A stretch of DNA of 11,271 nucleotides from DSNY01 sp037442465 (GTDB lineage Bacteria; Pseudomonadota; Gammaproteobacteria; Burkholderiales; Burkholderiaceae_F), in NCBI GenBank assembly GCA_037442465.1, contig JBBIQI010000114.1, positions 1 to 11,271 on the forward strand. The letters run 5' to 3'. Position numbers and translations under genes: made by a program. A model generated the notes under the pieces. It was given only the letters and a program-made list of their open reading frames with translations, did not search any database and was not told the DNA's origin. Positions 5,957 through 11,271 of the stretch are shown in pieces. Position 1 is the stretch's first letter. Every line of letters begins with the position of its first letter.

Positions 5957-8743
5957 ATGCGCAACAGCATTGCGGCGGGGGCCGCGCAGCGACCGCTCAA
6001 GGTCGTCCCGAAGGCGGAAAAGAAATACCAGCAGGGCCTCGCCCTGATGCGGCAAGGCCGCTGGGACGAGGCGGCGCGGGCATTCGAGGCGGCCATCGAG
6101 CGCTCGCCCAAGGACGCCGTGTTCTGGCTCAACCTGGCCCAGGCAAGACGCAAGCTGGGCCGCGCCGAGAGCGCCATCGAAGCCGCGCGTCGCGCGGTAG
6201 CACTCGACCCCGATTCGGCGCTCGCGCGACGCATGCTCGGCCTGTGTCTGAACGAGTCCGGACTGCATGAGCAGGCGGCCGCCGCGCTCGACGCACGCGT
6301 CGGCACCGACGCGGAGCGGGCGACCGTACTCACCGAGCGCGGTCTGGCGTTGCAGAGAGCCGGACAGATGCGCGCTTCGATCGAACCGCTGCTGCAGGCG
6401 GCGCGTCTGGAACCGACTGCGATCAAGACGTACATCGCGCTCAGCGACGCGTTCAAGGGCCTGGACATGCCGGAGGCGGCGTGGGAGTGTCAGCGAACGG
6501 CGGTGGCGCTGGATGCGAACAACCCTTATCTGCTGTGCAGCCTGATCCACCTCGGCCTGTCGGCGTGCAAATGGGAGGGTCTGAACGAGGCGACGACGCG
6601 TCTGGCCGAGTTGTGCGCGGCGGGGGCGGGCCCGGCGCCGGTCCCGTTCATGCATCTTTCGGTCCCCGGCGCCTCGGCGCAGCAGCACTTGCGCACGGCG
6701 CAGGCGCACTGCGCGCGTAGCACCGGACACGTGCAGCCGCTGCCGCCGGTCGGCGCCGCCCGGCGGCGCCCCGGCCGCATCCGCGTCGGCTACTTCTCGA
6801 ACGACTTTCACAGCCACGCGACCGCCTATCTGATGGCGCGCGTGCTCGAACTGCACGATCGCAGCGCCTTCGAGGTGTTCGCGTACTCGTACGGACCGGA
6901 TGACGGTTCGCCGATGCGCAGGCGTCTGGAAGCGGCCGTCGAACACTTCGTCGACGTTCAGCACGAAAGCGCGCGCACGACCGCCGAGCGCATCCGCGCC
7001 GACGGCATCGACCTGCTGATCGATCTGAAGGGCTACACGCTGAACGCGCGCCCCGAAGTCCTCGCCTTCCGTCCGGCGCCGATCCAGGTCAACTACCTCG
7101 GGTATCCGGGGACGATGGGCGCCCCCTTCATCGACTACATCGTCACGGATCCGGTGGTCACGCCGCCGAGCATGGCGGATGACTACACGGAGAAGTTCGC
7201 CTACCTCCCCGACAGCTACCAGCCGAACGACGACACCCGGCCGACCGGCCCGCCGCCGCCGCGCGCGGATTGCGGACTGCCGGATAACGCGTTCGTGTTC
7301 TGCTGCTTCAACAACACGTACAAGATCACGCCCGAGATCTTCGACGTCTGGTGCCGCCTGTTGCAGGCCGTGCCGAACTCGGTGCTCTGGCTGCTGGATG
7401 CCAACCTGCAGGCGAAACACAACCTGTGGCGCGAGGCGCAAGCGCGCGGTGTGGCGCGCGAGCGGGTGATCTTCGCGCCGAAGTGGCCGTACGAGCGCCA
7501 CCTGCTGCGCATCCAGCACGCCGATCTCTTTCTCGACAACCTGCCCTACAACGCGCACACGACGGCGAGCGACGCGCTGTGGGCCGGCGTGCCGATCGTC
7601 ACTTGTCCGGGGCCAACATTCGCGTCACGGGTCGCGGCGAGCCTGCTGCGAGCGGCGGGCGTCACGGAAACGATCGCCTCGTCGCTCGCCGAGTACGAGT
7701 CGATCGCCTTGCGCCTCGCGCGCGCGCCGCAGGAGCTGACATCGTTGCGCGCCCGGCTCGTGGCGAACCGCGGCACGTGCGCGTTGTTCGACAGCCGCAG
7801 CTTCACTCGCAATCTGGAGCATCTGTACGAGCGCATGTTCGAGCGTTGGCAGCGGGGCCTGCCTGCCGACTATCTCGAACCATGCGCCGCGATCGCTCGC
7901 GGCGCCGTCGCTCGAGCGCCCGCCGATGCGTCCCCGCCGGCCAGCTCGCCATGGGCCGCGCAGCGGCTGCCGGTGTGCCCGACGCCCACCCGACAGCACC
8001 CACTGCGCGTCGCGGTTATCACGCCCTACTACTGCGAGGAGCGCGCGTTGCTGGAGCGCTGTATCCGCTCGGTGCAAGACCAGACGTACCCGGCCACTCA
8101 CCTCGTGGTCGCCGATGGCCACCCCCAGGCGTGGCTCGACGACAGCGGGGTGCGTCACTTGCGGCTCGACTGTCCGCATGCGGACTACGGCGATACGCCG
8201 CGCGCGATCGGCGGCCTGCTGGCGATCAGCGAGGGCTTCGATGCACTTTGTTTCCTGGACGCGGACAACTGGCTCGACCCGGAACACGTGCAGTTGTGCG
8301 TGGCTGCGGCCTTGGGTGGCGAGCACCCTGACTATGTCATTGCACGCCGACGCTTCGCTCGCTTGGACGGCTCGGCGCTCGCGATCCCCGACAGCGAGGA
8401 AGCACACGGCCACGTCGATACCGGTTGCTATTTTCTGCTCCGCGGTGCCTTCCACACCGTGGCGCGCTGGGCCACGATGCCCCGTCCGTTGGCCTGCGTC
8501 GGCGATCGCGTCTACGGCGCAACGCTGCGCGCCGACGGGCTTCGTTCCGTGCGCGTCGACCGGCCCACGGTTAACTACCTGTGCACGTGGGCCTCGTTGT
8601 TCGCAGCCGCAGGAGAAACGCCGCCGGATTACGCGAAGCTGAACGTGGATCCCGCCCCGGCGCTGCGCTGGTGGCGCGAGTTGCCTGCGCGCGACCGCCT
8701 GATCGCCGAAAGATTGGTTGGCGCCGCGGTGCAACTCGCTTAG
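5957..8743 (+). CDS. TPR / GT41 O-linked GlcNAc-transferase-type glycosyltransferase fused to a GT2 glycosyltransferase
   Basis: This 928-aa protein joins three parts. Residues about 20-205 are TPR repeats (for example AFEAAIERSPKDAVFWLNLA), likely for binding a protein target. Residues about 275-640 form a GT41 (OGT/SPINDLY) catalytic region: GYFSNDFHSHAT (278-289; His287 aligns with the active-site His of human OGT), GYT (359-361), APIQVNYLGYPGT (374-386), FNNTYKITP with Lys456 (equivalent of the UDP-binding Lys842), and LDNLPYNAHTTASDALWAGV (526-545, Asp539 equivalent to Asp925). After a Pro/Ala linker, residues about 681-928 are a GT2-type domain: RVAVITPYY (684-692) and the DXD motif LDADN (767-771). 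A cytoplasmic Ser/Thr O-glycosyltransferase that can add a second sugar is the natural reading; donors and target are unknown. The ATG at 5957 is preferred over a TTG at 5930; its ribosome binding site is weak. First gene of the operon. Confidence 0.9.
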   Translation: MRNSIAAGAAQRPLKVVPKAEKKYQQGLALMRQGRWDEAARAFEAAIERSPKDAVFWLNLAQARRKLGRAESAIEAARRAVALDPDSALARRMLGLCLNESGLHEQAAAALDARVGTDAERATVLTERGLALQRAGQMRASIEPLLQAARLEPTAIKTYIALSDAFKGLDMPEAAWECQRTAVALDANNPYLLCSLIHLGLSACKWEGLNEATTRLAELCAAGAGPAPVPFMHLSVPGASAQQHLRTAQAHCARSTGHVQPLPPVGAARRRPGRIRVGYFSNDFHSHATAYLMARVLELHDRSAFEVFAYSYGPDDGSPMRRRLEAAVEHFVDVQHESARTTAERIRADGIDLLIDLKGYTLNARPEVLAFRPAPIQVNYLGYPGTMGAPFIDYIVTDPVVTPPSMADDYTEKFAYLPDSYQPNDDTRPTGPPPPRADCGLPDNAFVFCCFNNTYKITPEIFDVWCRLLQAVPNSVLWLLDANLQAKHNLWREAQARGVARERVIFAPKWPYERHLLRIQHADLFLDNLPYNAHTTASDALWAGVPIVTCPGPTFASRVAASLLRAAGVTETIASSLAEYESIALRLARAPQELTSLRARLVANRGTCALFDSRSFTRNLEHLYERMFERWQRGLPADYLEPCAAIARGAVARAPADASPPASSPWAAQRLPVCPTPTRQHPLRVAVITPYYCEERALLERCIRSVQDQTYPATHLVVADGHPQAWLDDSGVRHLRLDCPHADYGDTPRAIGGLLAISEGFDALCFLDADNWLDPEHVQLCVAAALGGEHPDYVIARRRFARLDGSALAIPDSEEAHGHVDTGCYFLLRGAFHTVARWATMPRPLACVGDRVYGATLRADGLRSVRVDRPTVNYLCTWASLFAAAGETPPDYAKLNVDPAPALRWWRELPARDRLIAERLVGAAVQLA

Positions 8744-8813
8744 AGCGCGTTGCCGACGTCGGACCGCCCGGCAGCGGCGGCACTCGGGCTCAAATCAGAT
8801 CAGGAACCGAAGC

Positions 8814-9443
8814 ATGATCCCTAGGCTGGCACACGTGATCTGGGTCGGCGGCGCGCCGATGCCGGAGAAGGAGGCCGCCTGGCTCGAACGCAACCGGCAG
8901 GTGCTGTCGGGCTACGACTTTCTCCTCTGGGGCGATGACGACATTGAGCCGTTGACGGCAGGTCTGCCGCAGGTTCAGGCATTCATCGAGTTCGCGCGCG
9001 CCAACAGAAAGTGGGCGTTCGTCAGCGATGCGATGAAGATGTTGATTCTGGTGCGGCTCGGTGGCTGGGTGCTCGACGCCGACAACGAGTTCGTGCAGCC
9101 GCCGGAGGCGTTCGGCCGCTTCAACTGGGTGTCCGGTTTCGAGAACTGGAACGGCCATCGCAGCCCGATCACGGCCGTGATGGGGGCTTCGCCCGATCAC
9201 AGGTTCTCGCGACTGCTGCTGTCGGTCTACGTCAACTCACCCCCGGAGCGCATTTGCGCGATCCCGAATACCCAGTGGATCTCCGACATCCTGTACCGCA
9301 ACGGCATGAACCGCGACAACCGACGGCAGTACGTCGACGCGCTGGATGTCGAGATTTTCCCCGACTACGTCTTCTGCGGCCCGCCCAAGGACGGCGAGAC
9401 CGTCGCCCTGCACCACTTCTCCGCTTCCTGGGTAAAAGCATGA
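8814..9443 (+). CDS. GT32-like glycosyltransferase (DXD, capsular/mannosyltransferase OCH1-type fold)
   Basis: The 209-aa protein opens with IPRLAHVIWVGG (2-13), the counterpart of the IPKIIHxIWFG start of GT32 and related 'sugar-binding region containing DXD' enzymes. Residues about 68-92 carry WAFVSDAMKMLILVRLGGWV followed by LDADN; Asp88 and Asp90 form the metal/nucleotide-sugar binding DXD. The C-terminus HHFSASWVKA resembles the conserved HHxxxSW ending of this group. It should transfer a hexose or N-acetylhexosamine from a nucleotide-sugar; the specificity cannot be read from the sequence. No signal peptide or membrane segment is seen, so it acts in the cytoplasm or at the inner face of the membrane. 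The ATG at 8814 has AGGAA about nine bases upstream. It starts 70 bp after the large fusion gene, and its TGA overlaps the next start as ATGA, implying translational coupling. Confidence 0.88.
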   Translation: MIPRLAHVIWVGGAPMPEKEAAWLERNRQVLSGYDFLLWGDDDIEPLTAGLPQVQAFIEFARANRKWAFVSDAMKMLILVRLGGWVLDADNEFVQPPEAFGRFNWVSGFENWNGHRSPITAVMGASPDHRFSRLLLSVYVNSPPERICAIPNTQWISDILYRNGMNRDNRRQYVDALDVEIFPDYVFCGPPKDGETVALHHFSASWVKA

Positions 9444-10045
9444 TCCACGACGAACGCGAGTTCCGCGTCCGCAAGTTCTCCTACTTCTCGGCCGACGATC
9501 CATACGACCTGCGGTTCGGTCACGAGACGTGCTGGTCGCGAATCTACGAGTACCCGTTCGCGCTGGCCGAGATCGAGTCGCTCGGTCTGCCGAATCCGCG
9601 CGTGCATAACGCGTGCTGGGGCCACGCCGACATCCATCTGGTGTTCAAGACCTGGCTCGACCTTCGCTACCCGGAGACCTTTCACTCCGACATCCGGCCA
9701 TCGACGCTGCACGCGACCGCGCGCTGGGACATCACACTGCCTCCGGCGGAGACACTGCACCAGCGCTTCGACGTCGTGCTCAACGTGTCGACGCTGCAGG
9801 AAATCGAGGCCGACCACGTCCAGGTGCTGAAGAACCACTTGGTGCAGGTGCGCAGCGGCGGGCGCTTCATCGCCACCTTCGGCGTACCCGGGCTGGACCT
9901 GGACCGTGTCGAGCACTTCGTGGGCGAGAAGATCGTCACCCCGCAGCGCAAGCTGTCGCCGCGAAACTCGCGCCTGGAAGACCGCAAGCTGGGGCTGCCG
10001 GATGACTTCGCTGTCGGATATCTGGTGCTCGACTGCGTCGGCTGA
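9440..10045 (+). CDS. Methyltransferase-like protein (class I SAM fold, degenerate)
   Basis: The 201-aa product resembles a Rossmann-type methyltransferase mainly in its second half: RFDVVLNVSTLQEIEADHVQ (109-128), then a long helix and RSGGRFIATFGVPG, the typical D-V-V...ST-L-E-H...L.PGG..I.T pattern after the SAM-binding site. The expected glycine-rich motif I is poorly conserved: the candidate is RVHNACWGHADIHLVF (54-69), with a single Gly and no acidic residue before it. Activity is therefore uncertain; it could bind a ligand without methylating. The start ATG at 9440 overlaps the preceding gene's stop (ATGA). Its 3' end overlaps the likely start of the epimerase gene by 44 bp, so it belongs to the same operon. 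A role in modifying the sugar or a glycosylated product is inferred from context only. Confidence 0.7.
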   Translation: MIHDEREFRVRKFSYFSADDPYDLRFGHETCWSRIYEYPFALAEIESLGLPNPRVHNACWGHADIHLVFKTWLDLRYPETFHSDIRPSTLHATARWDITLPPAETLHQRFDVVLNVSTLQEIEADHVQVLKNHLVQVRSGGRFIATFGVPGLDLDRVEHFVGEKIVTPQRKLSPRNSRLEDRKLGLPDDFAVGYLVLDCVG

Positions 10046-11216
10046 GGCGCCGGTCATCGCCGACCCCGGCGCGGTGGCGATCTGCGTCGGCACGCGCCCG
10101 GAGATCATCAAGATGGCGCCGGTGCACCACGCGCTGCGCGCCCGCGGCCAGCGCGTGACTGTCGTTCACACCGGACAGCACCGGGAAATGGCATGGCCGC
10201 TGTTCGATTTCTTCGACATGCGACCCGACGTCTACCTGGCGCTGCGCCGCGAGCGCGACGGGCTAGCGCATCTTGCGGCCGAGTTACTGGACGTGTTGGG
10301 CACGGCGATCGAGCGACTGCGGCCGGCCTGCGTGCTGGTCCATGGCGACACGCTCAGCGCGATGGCCGCGGCGCAGGCAGCCTTCTTCGCAAAGGTGCCG
10401 GTCGGGCACGTCGAGGCGGGCTTGCGTTCCGGTCGCAAGGACGATCCGTTCCCGGAGGAAATGTGCCGTCAGGTGATCGGTCGCGTTGCCGATTTGCATT
10501 TCGCGCCGACCGAGCGGGCGGCGCGGAATCTGCGCGCCGAAGGCGTCGATTCGCGTCGCATTCTGGTTACCGGCAATACCGTAGTCGACGCCGCGTTGGC
10601 GACCCGCAAGCGTCTTGACCTCCCGGGCGCCTGGCAGCATCCGCCACAGCTCGCGCCCGTGTTCTGCGACCTGCCGGGCCGCAACGTGCTGGTGACGGCG
10701 CATCGCCGAGAAAACTGGGGCCCAGGCATCGCGGCCATCGCCCGTGCCGTCGTGCGAATCGTCTCTGCGCATCCGGATGTCCGCGTGCTCTGGCCGGTGC
10801 ATGCCAATCCGCGCGTGGCCCGGTCGATCGAGAAACGAGTTCGGGAGGCACCGGCTGAAGTCCAGAAGCGAGTGCTGCTGCTGCCGCCGATCGACTACCC
10901 TTCGCTGATCGGCTGCCTGTCGCGTAGCTGGCTGGTGATGACCGACTCCGGTGGTCTTCAGGAAGAGGCCGCGTCGCTGGGCAAACCCGTGCTCGTGTTG
11001 CGGGAGACCACCGAACGGCCTGAAGTCCTCGAGGCCGGGCTCGGCCGGCTCGTGGGCACGCAGGAGGGGCGGATCGTCGCGGCTTTCGATGCGCTCAGCG
11101 CCGACGCAGGTGCCTACCGTCGCATGTGCGCATCGCCGGCGCGTAACCCTTTCGGCGACGGTCAGGCAGCCGGCCGCATCGCGGCGAGCCTGCTCACGGC
11201 CAATCTCGTCGGTTGA
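10002..11216 (+). CDS. wecB: UDP-N-acetylglucosamine 2-epimerase, non-hydrolysing
   Basis: This enzyme interconverts UDP-GlcNAc and UDP-ManNAc in the cytoplasm, feeding surface-polysaccharide or glycan synthesis. The family motifs are complete: GTRPEIIKMAP (30-40), HTGQH, VHGDT (113-117), VGHVEAGLRSGRKDDPFPEE (134-153, with catalytic-site Glu and Asp residues), TAHRRENWG (232-240; His234 corresponds to the active-site His213 in the E. coli enzyme), TDSGGLQEEA (314-323) and LRETTERPE. The start is uncertain. ATG at 10002 gives 404 aa and overlaps the preceding gene by 44 bp, with GGGG nearby. GTG at 10074 gives 380 aa, closer to the usual 360-390 and beginning just before the first strand. The fold begins at about residue 25 of the longer form, so the first 24 residues may not be translated. 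It is the last visible gene of the operon. The symbol reflects the family; the gene could equally be named for a capsule pathway. Confidence 0.93.
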   Translation: MTSLSDIWCSTASAEAPVIADPGAVAICVGTRPEIIKMAPVHHALRARGQRVTVVHTGQHREMAWPLFDFFDMRPDVYLALRRERDGLAHLAAELLDVLGTAIERLRPACVLVHGDTLSAMAAAQAAFFAKVPVGHVEAGLRSGRKDDPFPEEMCRQVIGRVADLHFAPTERAARNLRAEGVDSRRILVTGNTVVDAALATRKRLDLPGAWQHPPQLAPVFCDLPGRNVLVTAHRRENWGPGIAAIARAVVRIVSAHPDVRVLWPVHANPRVARSIEKRVREAPAEVQKRVLLLPPIDYPSLIGCLSRSWLVMTDSGGLQEEAASLGKPVLVLRETTERPEVLEAGLGRLVGTQEGRIVAAFDALSADAGAYRRMCASPARNPFGDGQAAGRIAASLLTANLVG

Positions 11217-11271
11217 TTAGTCTTACTGTGTCACAAAAGTAGTTTTCCGCTTCGCTGACCGCAATACGGGC

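Noticed and set aside
5738..7558. 606-codon minus-strand frame opposite the OGT-type gene
   Set aside because: Antisense to a gene with intact catalytic motifs; composition is the His/Arg/Val-rich pattern of a shadow frame.
7625..8734. 369-codon minus-strand frame opposite the GT2 domain
   Set aside because: Antisense shadow; no recognisable motif, while the plus strand has the GT2 signature and DXD.
11217..11271. Terminator or new gene after the epimerase
   Set aside because: The last 55 bases are less GC-rich, but they show no GC-rich stem with a T-run and no readable gene start.

Overview
The window is GC-rich chromosomal DNA from a flagellated proteobacterium. The flagellar gene order (flhB-flhA-flhF), the sigma-28-type promoter sequences and the intergenic palindromic repeats suggest a beta- or related gammaproteobacterium. 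Genus cannot be fixed from this sequence alone.

Left half (1-4640, minus strand): a flagellar export block transcribed right to left. It contains flhB (export switch protein, complete), flhA (major export-gate protein, complete) and the N-terminal 67 residues of flhF (SRP-like GTPase for flagellar placement, running off the left edge). These genes are usually tightly packed, but here they are separated by 731 bp (flhB-flhA) and 332 bp (flhA-flhF). Both gaps, and the region upstream of flhB, hold copies of one family of about 72-bp imperfect palindromes. In two places these are joined in strict phase to 24-bp half-modules, giving composite arrays. A sigma-28-like promoter reads toward flhB.

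Middle (4641-5881): a repeat-bearing intergenic region, then a plus-strand gene of unknown function (149 aa). A good sigma-28 promoter match lies just upstream of it and a clear rho-independent terminator follows, so it looks like a one-gene late flagellar (class III type) unit.

Right half (5957-11216, plus strand): four co-directional genes that read as a glycan or protein-glycosylation operon. They are a 928-aa fusion of TPR repeats, a GT41 (OGT/SPINDLY-type) catalytic domain and a C-terminal GT2 glycosyltransferase; a small GT32-like (DXD) glycosyltransferase; a methyltransferase-like protein with a degenerate SAM-binding loop; and a non-hydrolysing UDP-GlcNAc 2-epimerase. The last three are tightly packed or overlap. 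The inferred scheme is that the epimerase supplies UDP-ManNAc (or balances UDP-GlcNAc), the OGT domain puts a first sugar on Ser/Thr of a protein target, the GT2 and GT32 enzymes extend or modify it, and the methyltransferase-like protein decorates it. The position beside flagellar genes makes flagellin or another flagellar protein the obvious candidate substrate, but no flagellin gene is in view, so this is a hypothesis.

No tRNA, rRNA, CRISPR array, transposase or integrase was seen.
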